The position numbers and the translations under genes are program-made. This document shows positions 1-9,714 of a stretch of 64,000 nucleotides of DNA, piece after piece. Each line of letters opens with the position of its first letter. The first letter of the stretch is position 1. The stretch comes from Sphingobacteriales bacterium (GTDB taxonomy: Bacteria > Bacteroidota > Bacteroidia > Sphingobacteriales > Sphingobacteriaceae), in the NCBI GenBank assembly GCA_025353765.1, contig JANXOD010000002.1, forward strand, positions 1 through 64,000. Reading direction: 5' to 3'. Under the pieces are notes generated by a model. The model had not been told where the DNA came from. It saw only the letters and a program-made list of their open reading frames with translations, and made no database searches.

Positions 1-1
1 A

Positions 2-1024
2 CTGGGCAGTAAAAATATTATTGAGGACATCGTACTGAAGGATGGAAGGAGTACGTATGTACAGACCTATAAAGCCCTGGGCCAAGGTCAGGATTTTTTA
101 AGTGAGTACCATGCCTCCGAAAACCCGAATGAATTCCATGACCTGGCGTCCAATCCAAACGGTTACGAAGTGCAGGTTCAGGCTTTTGCCAATGCGAATG
201 CCTTTGGGGGTGAGGCAGCTATTTCCGGTTACGATGTAAAGCCAGGAGCTGCGGAGATTTTGACACCGGGGGATAAGCAAGTGCTGGATGTACAGAGTAT
301 TCAAAACAAGCAAACCTATTATGAATTACAATGTATGTATGCTCCTTTTGGCTGGGACTTTAAAGTGGGGCTTAAGGAAGCTAACGGGGAGGTTACGGAC
401 TTGCTTACGCCAGGTAAAAAACCTATTTTCCTGGATCCGGAGAACGACCCGAATAATTTGTATGGCTTTACCGACCCGCTGTCTGTACTTCCATTTGATA
501 CGGATATCTTTGCCCAGTTTATTGCCCGTGGCCGGGTGGGGAGTGGCTTATCGGGGAGTGCTCCTATACGCCATTTCAGAACACCTAAAAATCCGACTTC
601 AACCCCGGCTGTTCCTGCAGTAGGAAGTATTCCTGTAAAATTCTCTATAGATAATAATACCCCTGCCACACTTCAGGTGAAGCTGGTTAACCCGTCTGAT
701 GGTACAGAAATTACAAGTTTTGATGTGATAGATGAGAATGATCAAGTGATTGGGGTTGGAACGGGAGGCACCTTTGCACCCTTTAATAAGGATTTAAAAA
801 GAACCTCAAAAGGAATGCTTACTCCGGGTAACTGGGAGATCCATTTAACGATCAGCTTACTTGACGCCCATGCAGGAACTTATACCAGTGGTAATGGAAA
901 TCAGATCTACGGTAATATCTATATTCAGGATGTTTTAAATCAGAAAGTGTTGGGTGATATTTCCATAGATCAAACCAATTATGCTTTAGGGAAGGAATTT
1001 ATCATTAAGTATCTTGTTAACTAA
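2..1024 (+). CDS. Partial CDS (5' end outside window), hypothetical secreted/cell-surface protein
   Basis: The frame of ORF 170..1024 stays open to the window edge (LGSKNIIEDIVLKDGRSTYVQTYKALGQGQDFLSEYHASENPNEFHDLASNPNGYEVQVQA...). No family recognised. Confidence 0.7.
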   Translation: MGSKNIIEDIVLKDGRSTYVQTYKALGQGQDFLSEYHASENPNEFHDLASNPNGYEVQVQAFANANAFGGEAAISGYDVKPGAAEILTPGDKQVLDVQSIQNKQTYYELQCMYAPFGWDFKVGLKEANGEVTDLLTPGKKPIFLDPENDPNNLYGFTDPLSVLPFDTDIFAQFIARGRVGSGLSGSAPIRHFRTPKNPTSTPAVPAVGSIPVKFSIDNNTPATLQVKLVNPSDGTEITSFDVIDENDQVIGVGTGGTFAPFNKDLKRTSKGMLTPGNWEIHLTISLLDAHAGTYTSGNGNQIYGNIYIQDVLNQKVLGDISIDQTNYALGKEFIIKYLVN

Positions 1025-1046
1025 ATAATACCATAGAGAAAAAATT

Positions 1047-1559
1047 ATGAAACAGATCTTAAAAAAATTAGCTTTTATCCTACTGGGGATATGTATATTC
1101 TATTCTGTTACAGAAGGGCAATCCAAAGAAGGCACAGGCAAGGGTACTACCCTGACCATCAGTAAACTGTACGATACGGTCATAATTAATAACAATATCA
1201 ACCAAAAACAGAGTGGGGTGCCCCTAGTAAGACAGGTTTCTGAAGTACGAATGAGTACGATTCAAGGAAAAGAAGTTACAAGTGCATTAGGTTTTCAGGT
1301 TGATCAACCCTATCCGAATCCCTTCAATAAAGAAATATCGATCAGTTACCGCCTTCCGCAGGAGGGAAAGGTCAATACCCAAATTACAGACCTGAGCGGC
1401 CAAGTATTGAAAACCTGGTTGGAGTATCAAAGCAGTGGGAATCAAATTTTGGTTTGGAATGGAACGGATTCCGCTGGCAATGAACTGAAGCCCGGAATCT
1501 ATTTCTGCATAATTAATTATAAGGGATTGAGAAAAGTCTGTAAGCTAATCAAAAATTGA
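1047..1559 (+). CDS. Small secreted protein with T9SS type A C-terminal sorting domain
   Basis: N-terminal signal-like hydrophobic stretch; C-terminus YPNPFNKEISISYRLPQEGKVNTQITDLSGQVLKT...NELKPGIYFCIINYKGLRKVCKLIKN is typical of a T9SS CTD. Confidence 0.85.
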   Translation: MKQILKKLAFILLGICIFYSVTEGQSKEGTGKGTTLTISKLYDTVIINNNINQKQSGVPLVRQVSEVRMSTIQGKEVTSALGFQVDQPYPNPFNKEISISYRLPQEGKVNTQITDLSGQVLKTWLEYQSSGNQILVWNGTDSAGNELKPGIYFCIINYKGLRKVCKLIKN

Positions 1560-1744
1560 TATAGCAGTAATATCATAATTAATAATGCCAGTGATTTGTT
1601 ACAGGTTCGGACTGCAAACTGCGATTTATTCTTTTTCCGGTTAACTTATACAGGGTGCTAAGGTTTATGTAACATTGTCGTCTCTTCATTCTTCATTAGG
1701 GTTACTTTTTTGCTTTTATTTAATTAAGAGTAAAACTTAATCAC

Positions 1745-2623
1745 ATGAAAAATAAATATTTTTATCTTTTGTTGTTAGGCAGTCTTGTAATAGCAGCTTG
1801 TAGTCAATCCCGAAGAGATCAAACTTCAGCCACTGAAGATCACATTATAGCTGATGATGCTAAGGATAATCCCAGCCCTAACTCTGTAGAAAACTCCGCA
1901 GCAAAACTGGTTAAAACTGCTGATATGCGCTTTAAAGTACAGAACGTACAAAAAGCCAACACTGATATTTCTAATCTTGCCCATTCGATGAATGGAATGT
2001 TGATGGATCATACCATGGAATCATCTATTGAAAATAGTGAAATTACTCCTATATCAAATGACTCGATGATGGTTATCTCATCATATATTACTCACTCGGA
2101 TATGACGGTAAGAGTTCCTTCTGAAAGGATGGAAGAATTTTTAAATGCTGTAGGTAAACTGGCTGCATTTATTAATTTTCGCCATATGCATATTGATGAT
2201 AAAAGGCTGGATTATTTAGCTGCGAAGATGAAAAGTATGAATCGTAGCCAATTTGTTAAAGATCAACAAAAAAGGACACGGGCAAACATTGAAGATGGTA
2301 CAGAAGTATTAAATGTAAAGGATGAATTAATTGATCATAATATTAATAATATGAAAATTGATGATTCGGTAAAGTATAGCACCATTAACTTAAATTTATA
2401 TCAGAACAGTGTTGTAAGTAAAGAGGTAACAGTCAATAATAATTTGTCAAATTACCAATTGCCGTTCTTTATGCGTGTTGGAAATGCGTTTACTGATGGA
2501 TGTATTTTATTTAAAGATTTTTTAATAGCCCTAACTCATATTTGGATATTTATAGGGTTAGGTATTTTCATTTGGATAACGATTAAATATAGAGTAAAGA
2601 AATCTAAGCTGGCATCCAAATAG
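1745..2623 (+). CDS. DUF4349-type lipoprotein
   Basis: Lipobox LVIAAC; KLVKTADMRFKVQNVQKA...TVRVPSERMEEFLNAVGKLA; C-terminal TM helix. Confidence 0.75.
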   Translation: MKNKYFYLLLLGSLVIAACSQSRRDQTSATEDHIIADDAKDNPSPNSVENSAAKLVKTADMRFKVQNVQKANTDISNLAHSMNGMLMDHTMESSIENSEITPISNDSMMVISSYITHSDMTVRVPSERMEEFLNAVGKLAAFINFRHMHIDDKRLDYLAAKMKSMNRSQFVKDQQKRTRANIEDGTEVLNVKDELIDHNINNMKIDDSVKYSTINLNLYQNSVVSKEVTVNNNLSNYQLPFFMRVGNAFTDGCILFKDFLIALTHIWIFIGLGIFIWITIKYRVKKSKLASK

Positions 2624-2633
2624 GAAATGCAAG

Positions 2634-2670
2634 CGAGTTCTCATCTTTAATCCAAGAGAACTCGTTTCTT
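2634..2670 (+). terminator. Hairpin followed by T-rich tract between convergent genes
   Basis: GAGTTCTC atctttaatcca GAGAACTC followed by gtttcttactt. Confidence 0.6.
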
Positions 2671-2854
2671 ACTTATTTTTAGACTTCTTTTTGGGAACTT
2701 TTGCCCCTTCCTTACGGGCCTCAGAAAGACCAATGGCAACAGCTTGTTTCGGATTGGTTACTTTCTTACCACTTCCGCTTTTAAGCTTGCCTTCTTTCAT
2801 TTCATGCATCGTTTCCTCTACTTTTTCCTGGGCTTTTTTGGGATACTTTGCCAT
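2669..2854 (-). CDS. Small basic protein, DUF6496-like
   Basis: MAKYPKKAQEKVEETMHEMKEGKLKSGSGKKVTNPKQAVAIGLSEARKEG; the frames overlapping on the + strand look like shadows. Confidence 0.75.
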   Translation of the reverse strand: MAKYPKKAQEKVEETMHEMKEGKLKSGSGKKVTNPKQAVAIGLSEARKEGAKVPKKKSKNK

Positions 2855-2956
2855 AGTATTAGTTTTTATATGGATTTATTATTTAAACAAATGAAAACAG
2901 AAATGTTTTTAAATTGGAGAAATAGATTTGTAATTTAGCCCCTTCAAAATTATAAT

Positions 2957-3175
2957 ATGGAGAACGCAACAGAAACACCTAATAAAATTGAAAGCACTAA
3001 TAATGCTAATTCAGTAAGTCATTATAAATTAATAGCTGTTGGCATATTTATAGGCCTTATAGGTGTGTTTTTAAGATTTGTAACTCCATGGGCTCTTATG
3101 GATATGGTATCAAATATCATCTTTATTATAGGTACTGTGATCTGCCTAAAAGCTGTTTTTAATATTTTGAAGTAA
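2957..3175 (+). CDS. Small hypothetical membrane protein
   Basis: 72 aa ORF with two hydrophobic helices, intergenic placement. Confidence 0.5.
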   Translation: MENATETPNKIESTNNANSVSHYKLIAVGIFIGLIGVFLRFVTPWALMDMVSNIIFIIGTVICLKAVFNILK

Positions 3176-3193
3176 ATAAAGTTTACAAAAGCA

Positions 3194-3991
3194 TCATTTT
3201 AGTGCTTTTTCTCGAATAGTAATTCTATTTTTTATTTCAATCAGTTTTTGATCAGTTTTTAACTGCTTTAGAGTTTCCTCATAAGCTATCCAGTAAATTT
3301 CTTCGGCTTTTTTAATATCGAAAACACTGGTCTCACCCATTCCTTTGGGCTCTATAAATACATCACAAAGTTTTCTTTTCATATCAATATCTGCACTAAT
3401 TGATATCATTGCCGCCCGTTCGGCCATTTTACGGAAATTAGTGATCTTACTTACCACGGGGAGATAATTACAGGATGAGCCAATAATCAAATCGCAATCA
3501 TTCAGTAAGGGTTCTACCGGGAAATTATTTAATACTCCGCCATCCATATATATATCGTTGTTTATGATAATGGGTTTAAAAACCCCCGGAATAGCACATG
3601 AAGCCTGAATAGCCTCTATTAGATTGCCGGATGAAAAATAAACCAACTTGCCTGCGCTGAAATTAGTCGCAGCTATAACAAGTGGTATTTTTAATTCCGA
3701 AAATGAATCATGAGGCAAATATTCTTTAAATAAAGGTGTCGTATTTTTAAGAGATAATAAGCCACTTACTCCAATGGATGGCCTGATATATTTTAACAAC
3801 CTGGTTTTTAAAAAAAGCTGCAATATTTCATAAGGATCAACACCTTGTGCAAACAAAGCACCAACAATAGTTCCGGCACTGGCCCCGCTAATTTTAGAGA
3901 ATGTAATTCCTGCCGAAGACAAGGCTTTTAAAACTCCCAAATGTGCAATACCACGTACACCACCACCCGAAAGTACAATACCGATTTTCAT
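3194..3991 (-). CDS. Patatin-like phospholipase family protein
   Basis: SGGGVRGIAHLGVL oxyanion motif, GASAGTI (GxSxG) and DGG (MDGGVLNNFP). Confidence 0.92.
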   Translation of the reverse strand: MKIGIVLSGGGVRGIAHLGVLKALSSAGITFSKISGASAGTIVGALFAQGVDPYEILQLFLKTRLLKYIRPSIGVSGLLSLKNTTPLFKEYLPHDSFSELKIPLVIAATNFSAGKLVYFSSGNLIEAIQASCAIPGVFKPIIINNDIYMDGGVLNNFPVEPLLNDCDLIIGSSCNYLPVVSKITNFRKMAERAAMISISADIDMKRKLCDVFIEPKGMGETSVFDIKKAEEIYWIAYEETLKQLKTDQKLIEIKNRITIREKALK

Positions 3992-4045
3992 TTTTATAAA
4001 ATTTTGATGTATATGTTAAGCAACAGTAAAACTCAATTAACGGTA

Positions 4046-5110
4046 TTATTTCGGTTTGTATTTTGATGCCGTTAGAATTTTTTGAGGGTCTTTTTCCAGC
4101 ATAAGTTGCTGTAAGGTAATACCCGGATTTTTATCCATGTACTTTTTTACAATCTGCCATCCTGTCCATACACCCAGTTTTGGAGCAGATTCTGAGGCTT
4201 CTCCAATACCGGGTGTAAATGGTGCTTCGGTAAGATATTTTTGAATTTTCAGATAATCTGTGTTATAAAGCAGGTCATTTTCCAGGTAATAAGCCCAGAT
4301 ATCTGCTTCAAATTTTTTGCACCATTCTATCTGCTTGTTGGTGTAGCCTATTTTTAAAGTGTCTGCCATATCAGGCATAAGCGCATCCATAAAATATAAA
4401 ATCTTTCCGTTATAAACCATTTTAGCAAGGAGTGATTTGTCTTTATCTTCATCGGGGAACATATCTTCTCTGATAAAAGCCTCCATCACACGTGGAGTAA
4501 GATTTTCGGGCGTAAACCTTCTGGATATATATTGCGGTATACTTTCTCTCAAAGCCGGATAAAATTTAGAATCTGCTCCCAAAAACATGTCTAAACCTAT
4601 CCCAATATAATCATTGCCAATGGGTGTTTGTACAGCAAAACCGGAAAGAAAAGTAATTAATCGCGGTAGTTTTTGCTTGGGATAATAAAACCGGACATGT
4701 TTAAAGGCATCTGTTAATTCTTCCTGCGTTTTCTTTAAATCAGGAAATTTGGCTGCTACCGATGATCTTAACTCCAGATAATCTTTATTTTGAAGTACCG
4801 TTCGTAATGAATTATAATAATTTGTATCCCTTGTTGAACCTACAGAAATTAATTTCTCCATATAATCCTCATAAAAACGACCATATTTCCTTTGTAATGC
4901 AGGAATTTTCTGGGATAAGTTTTGAGGTGTAAGGATATCCACATCCTGATCAAACCGCTGGATAGGAATACTCAGAGAAATTTTACTTACGTCAGCCTGC
5001 TTTTTGCTATTACACGATACTGTAACGGAGCTAATTAAAATCAAAAAAAACAGATAAGTTTGCACACGTTTGCAGATCCTTATGGCTTCAGTATATTTGT
5101 AGCAATTCAT
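4046..5110 (-). CDS. gldB: Gliding motility lipoprotein GldB-like
   Basis: Lipobox VTVSC; IPIQRFDQDVD...FLSGF...GIGLDMFLGADSKFYP...RMVEAFIREDMFP-like GldB pattern. Confidence 0.8.
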   Translation of the reverse strand: MNCYKYTEAIRICKRVQTYLFFLILISSVTVSCNSKKQADVSKISLSIPIQRFDQDVDILTPQNLSQKIPALQRKYGRFYEDYMEKLISVGSTRDTNYYNSLRTVLQNKDYLELRSSVAAKFPDLKKTQEELTDAFKHVRFYYPKQKLPRLITFLSGFAVQTPIGNDYIGIGLDMFLGADSKFYPALRESIPQYISRRFTPENLTPRVMEAFIREDMFPDEDKDKSLLAKMVYNGKILYFMDALMPDMADTLKIGYTNKQIEWCKKFEADIWAYYLENDLLYNTDYLKIQKYLTEAPFTPGIGEASESAPKLGVWTGWQIVKKYMDKNPGITLQQLMLEKDPQKILTASKYKPK

Positions 5111-5130
5111 TTTAAATAAAAAACTAAATT

Positions 5131-5775
5131 ATGATAAAAAAACGCTTTCTGGTTCCTATACTTTTAATATTACCCTTTGCTATACACGCACAATCCATAA
5201 AGGAAAGCAGTTTCAGTCTGGGTTTTACCACTTCACCTAATTTTGGATGGTTAACCTTTCCATCCGAACAAATTCCTGCTACGAGTTCAGACGGATTTCG
5301 TACTGGCTTTTCTTATGGAGTTTTAGGTGATTTTGCTTTTTCAAGTAATTATTATTTTTCGACCGCCTTCACCGTAACCAGTATGAATGCAAATACCAAA
5401 ACAGATGCTAATACGGCTGCTTTCAAACTTCAATATGTTGAAATTCCACTTACGCTGAAGCTTAAGAGTAACGAGCAGAATGGTAAACTATTTTATGGCC
5501 AGTTTGGTTTAAGTACAGATATTAAAATTGCTGCTAAACAAGATGTGCAATTTACAGATACAGCAATACCATCCACAAAGAACGCGGATATATCAAGCAG
5601 CATTAATACATTCCGACTTGGTTTATTATTTGGCGGCGGTGCCGAATGGAAAATAGGAGAGAACCTGCATTTGCTTACTGGGCTTTCTTATAACAATGGT
5701 TTAACAGATGTGTTAGATACAAAGGAGAAAGCTAAGAATTCTTATGTCTCTTTAAATTTAGGAGTATACTTTTAA
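5131..5775 (+). CDS. Outer-membrane beta-barrel (porin family/PorT-like) protein
   Basis: Signal peptide, alternating beta strands, C-terminal aromatic (NLGVYF). Confidence 0.7.
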   Translation: MIKKRFLVPILLILPFAIHAQSIKESSFSLGFTTSPNFGWLTFPSEQIPATSSDGFRTGFSYGVLGDFAFSSNYYFSTAFTVTSMNANTKTDANTAAFKLQYVEIPLTLKLKSNEQNGKLFYGQFGLSTDIKIAAKQDVQFTDTAIPSTKNADISSSINTFRLGLLFGGGAEWKIGENLHLLTGLSYNNGLTDVLDTKEKAKNSYVSLNLGVYF

Positions 5776-7422
5776 ATGAAAATCGCATTAGCGCAATTAA
5801 ATTATCATATTGGAAATTTTGAAGCCAATACCCAAAAAATCATTCAGGCTATTTATGAGGCAAAGCAGCAGAATGCTGACTTGGTTGTATTTTCAGAATT
5901 AGCTGTTTGCGGTTATCCGGCATCAGATTTTTTAGAGTTTAGCGAATTTATAGCGCTCTGCGAACAATCTGTAAAAGAAATTACTAAAGTCTGTACAGAT
6001 ACAGATATAGCTTGTATTATCGGTTTACCTACTAAAAACCCCAAGGTTAAAGGGAAAGACCTTTATAATGCTGCCTATTTTATTGAGAAAGGAGAAGTTA
6101 AAGCAGTAGTTAATAAAGCGCTTTTACCCAATTATGATGTATTTGATGAATACCGTTATTTTGAACCGGCAACTTCTTTTAAGTGCATTGATTTCATGGG
6201 ACAAAAGATCGCTTTGACCATTTGCGAAGATCTTTGGAATATTAATGATAATCCCATGTACGTGGATTGCCCGATGGATGTGTTGATGCAGGAAAAGCCT
6301 GATTTGATGATTAATATTGCCGCATCACCTTTTTCATACAATCATGATGAAGAACGGGTATTAATTTTGGGGGATAATTGCAAAAAGTATAAACTGCCGC
6401 TATTTTATGTAAATCAGATAGGCGCACAAACAGAAATTATATTTGATGGCGGATCTTTAGTATTTGATAAAGATGGTTCATTGATGGATGAAATGCCTTA
6501 TTTCAGCGAAGCATTGAAGGTATATGAGTTTAAAGATGGGAAAGTTCAGGGGCTTTCGCCGATAATACATAATCCGCAAAATGATGTGGAACAAATTTAT
6601 GATGCACTGATTTTAGGTATTAAAGATTATTTCCAAAAATCAGGCTTCAGTAAAGCAGTTTTAGGTTTATCCGGCGGCATTGATTCGGCTGTGGTTTGTG
6701 CCTTGGCCAGCGAGGCTTTAGGTGTCGATAATGTGATGGCGGTTTTAATGCCATCTGAATATTCTACAGATCATTCTATAAAAGATGCGCTTGATTTGGT
6801 GAAGAATTCGGGATGCAAACATGAAATCATCCCGATAAAGGAAGCCACGGTAGCATTTGAAAATATGATGGACCCTGTGTTTCAAGATCTTCCTTTTAAC
6901 CTGACCGAAGAAAATATACAGGCTCGTTGCAGGGCTATTGTTGTAATGGCCATCTCTAATAAGTTTGGTTATATTTTGCTCAATACATCTAATAAAAGTG
7001 AGTGTGCAGTTGGTTATGGTACACTTTATGGAGATATGGCCGGAGCCATAGGCGTATTAGGCGATGTATATAAAACCCAGGTTTATAAACTTGCAGAATA
7101 TATAAATCGAAAACATGAGATCATTCCGCAAAATAGTATTCTAAAACCACCATCTGCAGAACTCCGTCCGGGTCAAAAAGACTCCGACTCTTTACCCGAA
7201 TATGATGTTTTGGATAAAATCTTATTTCAATACATCGAACTCCAAAAAAGTTCATCTGCTATTATTGCACAAGGTTTTGATGAGGCATTGGTATACTGCA
7301 TATTAAAGATGGTTAACAATGCCGAGTTTAAGCGTTATCAAACACCACCCATTCTACGAGTTTCTCCAAAAGCATTCGGTACCGGAAGAAGAATGCCGAT
7401 AGTAGGGAAGTACTTGTCTTAA
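5776..7422 (+). CDS. nadE: Glutamine-dependent NAD+ synthetase
   Basis: N-terminal nitrilase/amidase domain (ICEDLW) plus SGGIDSAVV synthetase loop. Confidence 0.95.
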   Translation: MKIALAQLNYHIGNFEANTQKIIQAIYEAKQQNADLVVFSELAVCGYPASDFLEFSEFIALCEQSVKEITKVCTDTDIACIIGLPTKNPKVKGKDLYNAAYFIEKGEVKAVVNKALLPNYDVFDEYRYFEPATSFKCIDFMGQKIALTICEDLWNINDNPMYVDCPMDVLMQEKPDLMINIAASPFSYNHDEERVLILGDNCKKYKLPLFYVNQIGAQTEIIFDGGSLVFDKDGSLMDEMPYFSEALKVYEFKDGKVQGLSPIIHNPQNDVEQIYDALILGIKDYFQKSGFSKAVLGLSGGIDSAVVCALASEALGVDNVMAVLMPSEYSTDHSIKDALDLVKNSGCKHEIIPIKEATVAFENMMDPVFQDLPFNLTEENIQARCRAIVVMAISNKFGYILLNTSNKSECAVGYGTLYGDMAGAIGVLGDVYKTQVYKLAEYINRKHEIIPQNSILKPPSAELRPGQKDSDSLPEYDVLDKILFQYIELQKSSSAIIAQGFDEALVYCILKMVNNAEFKRYQTPPILRVSPKAFGTGRRMPIVGKYLS

Positions 7423-7470
7423 TTTGTTGCTTATATAGATTTTATTTAACTAACCTTAAATCAAAAATGT

Positions 7471-8157
7471 ATGAAAAAACTAGCTCTATTACTTTTCATC
7501 TTGCCTTTATTACACGCATGTAAAAAGGAACCCAAAATTTCTACACCGCCATTAACCGTAACTGATGTGGATGGCAACGTATACAAAACAGTAAAAATAG
7601 GCACCCAGACTTGGATGGTAGAGAATCTAAAAACTACCCATTATAGCGATGGCATTGGTATTACCACAATAACTAATGGAAACGATGTTGGTGTATGGCC
7701 AAACAATACAACCGGTGCTTATTGTGATTATGGTGGGGACGCTAATAATGCTAAAATCTACGGTCATTTGTATAACTGGTATGCTGTTGCAAATACTAAG
7801 CATTTAGCACCTATAGGTTGGCATATTCCAACTCCTGCAGAATTTTCAACCTTGTTCACGTATTTATCGGCAAATGGCTTAACTGCCTCTCAAATGAGCG
7901 ATAAGTTAAGAGAAACAACGGATACATACTGGCTTAACAATAATGGAGCTACTAATAGTACTGGTTTTAAGGCCTTATCAGGGGGTACCCGTGCACCTGC
8001 TGGTATGTTTAATGGTTTAACCGCAGACAGTTTTTTTTGGTTATCTACCCAAGCTAATGCTAGCAATGGAGATATATATGAAATCAAAGTTGGAGGTTTT
8101 AATAGTGGTACGCTTAACAAAAATCAGGGATGTTCTATTCGCTGTATTAAAGATTAG
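7471..8157 (+). CDS. FISUMP domain lipoprotein (fibrobacter succinogenes major paralogous domain)
   Basis: Lipobox LLHAC; VKIGTQTWMVENLKTTHYSDG...GAYCDY...LYNWYAV...GWHIPTPAEF...SIRCIKD. Confidence 0.9.
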   Translation: MKKLALLLFILPLLHACKKEPKISTPPLTVTDVDGNVYKTVKIGTQTWMVENLKTTHYSDGIGITTITNGNDVGVWPNNTTGAYCDYGGDANNAKIYGHLYNWYAVANTKHLAPIGWHIPTPAEFSTLFTYLSANGLTASQMSDKLRETTDTYWLNNNGATNSTGFKALSGGTRAPAGMFNGLTADSFFWLSTQANASNGDIYEIKVGGFNSGTLNKNQGCSIRCIKD

Positions 8158-8208
8158 ATAATCTAGATGTTGTCTGCCATATCTAACTACAAAGTATTTG
8201 TTAGCTAT

Positions 8209-8240
8209 AGAAAACCTGCTTTTTTAAGGTAGGTTTTCTA
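8209..8240. terminator. Bidirectional-type hairpin after FISUMP gene
   Basis: AGAAAACCTGC ttttttaag GTAGGTTTTCT stem. Confidence 0.6.
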
Positions 8241-8286
8241 ATATCCCAGAATAAGTAATCTTCCTCAGATATGCTATTTCCTTCCT

Positions 8287-8537
8287 CATCAAAAACATTT
8301 TCGAAGTTATAGAGTAGAACTTCGAAGTCATAGAAATTTCTTCGGAGCCATCAAAATGAATTTCTATGTCATCAAAATGACTTTCTAAGGCATCAAAATA
8401 AACTTCTATATCATCAAAATAAGTTTCTATGTCATCAAAATGAGTTGTGAAGGCATCAAGTGAAATTTCTATGTCATTAAAATAAGTTGTGAAGGCATCA
8501 AGTGAAATTTCTATGTCATCAAAATAAGTTTCGGAGT
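8287..8537. repeat. Tandem array, about 12 copies of a 21-bp unit (consensus catcaaaataagtttctatgt)
   Basis: Units counted by eye from 8287 to 8537; one unit (8329-8348) is 20 bp; two units are identical (catcaagtgaaatttctatgt at 8454 and 8496). Confidence 0.95.
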
Positions 8538-8594
8538 AAATGTGCTTCTGTTAATCTCAGCAGTTAAGCCCATGCATGATCAACCATAAACAGG

Positions 8595-9704
8595 TTATTT
8601 TAAAGATACTTCCAAAAGCTTATATCCATTGGCAGTTCTGATAAATTCAAGATGTTCCTGATAATCTAAGTCTTTGTTTTCGTGTTCAGAAGTAATTACT
8701 ACATCAAAAAGAGGATATTTTTCTGCTTTATGTTCGCCGCAGGAGTTATAAAATAGCTTATACTGCTCTGCTGCATATATATATGGGTTCAGGCTTTCCT
8801 GGGATACGGCAAAATTAGCGAAATTCTTATCTATATGTTGGAATCTTTTTAAAAGTGCGGGAACAGGATATTTTTTAAGAAAAACCTCTTTTGTTACAAT
8901 CTTCCATTCACTTTCTTTTTCAGACCAGTATGTAATTGTTGAAAAGTATGTATTTTTTATTTTCTCTGCATTGTTTGATTTTAGGATTGGAATAAATGCA
9001 GAAAAAAACCAGTTCTTAAATTCTTTAGCATAGTCTGTAAATGAATAAATATTGCCCTTCTCTCCTTTAAAGCTAACCGTGTTAGAAGTATCGGATTGAA
9101 GACTGTTTACTTTCATGGAGTACCAGTTGATTGACTGATTATAATCAATCTTAAAGCTGTCGACTAATATTTCATTCTTTTCATTAATAAGCATGTTTTT
9201 TCCGCCTTCCCAACCCCAGTGTTCGCAATTGAGTGTATCTTTTTCACCACTATAACATTTCCGTTTAGCATTGATATGAGCTATAGATAGGTTGTTATGA
9301 AAAGGTGTGGCATAGTTATACATAGCAGGAATAATAATTTTTCCATTTTTATCAAAAAAACCAACCCGGTCTGTTTTGGGTGCTCTGAACACTATTTTTC
9401 CCTCACTTTCACATTCGAAATGCCAATCGGAAGTATACACACTATCCAAACCTACTTTGGTGCCATTTTTTAAAAGGTAGTAAAACTGAGAATGATTTTT
9501 TCCATCTTCCTGTACTGCAATGATATTATAAAAGGTTTGGGCAGATGCATAATTGAATTTAGCAGGAATTTTAATTTTTCCGGTTAGATCTTTATATCCA
9601 TATAATTCTGTTTTCTTATCCATAAAACGAACCCATACATTTGTTTGTGCAAATAAAGAGCTGCTGAGAAAAAGGCAGAATAAGAGAAAGAATCTAAAAA
9701 TCAT
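8595..9704 (-). CDS. WG repeat-containing protein
   Basis: ELYGYKDLTGKIKIPAKFNYA...VGFFDKNGKIIIPAMYNYATPF repeats; signal peptide. Confidence 0.75.
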   Translation of the reverse strand: MIFRFFLLFCLFLSSSLFAQTNVWVRFMDKKTELYGYKDLTGKIKIPAKFNYASAQTFYNIIAVQEDGKNHSQFYYLLKNGTKVGLDSVYTSDWHFECESEGKIVFRAPKTDRVGFFDKNGKIIIPAMYNYATPFHNNLSIAHINAKRKCYSGEKDTLNCEHWGWEGGKNMLINEKNEILVDSFKIDYNQSINWYSMKVNSLQSDTSNTVSFKGEKGNIYSFTDYAKEFKNWFFSAFIPILKSNNAEKIKNTYFSTITYWSEKESEWKIVTKEVFLKKYPVPALLKRFQHIDKNFANFAVSQESLNPYIYAAEQYKLFYNSCGEHKAEKYPLFDVVITSEHENKDLDYQEHLEFIRTANGYKLLEVSLK

Positions 9705-9714
9705 TTGATATTGG

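Noticed and set aside
8287-8537. Possible CRISPR array at the 21-bp repeat tract
   Set aside because: Repeats are contiguous with no unique spacers, units are degenerate, and no cas genes occur in the window.
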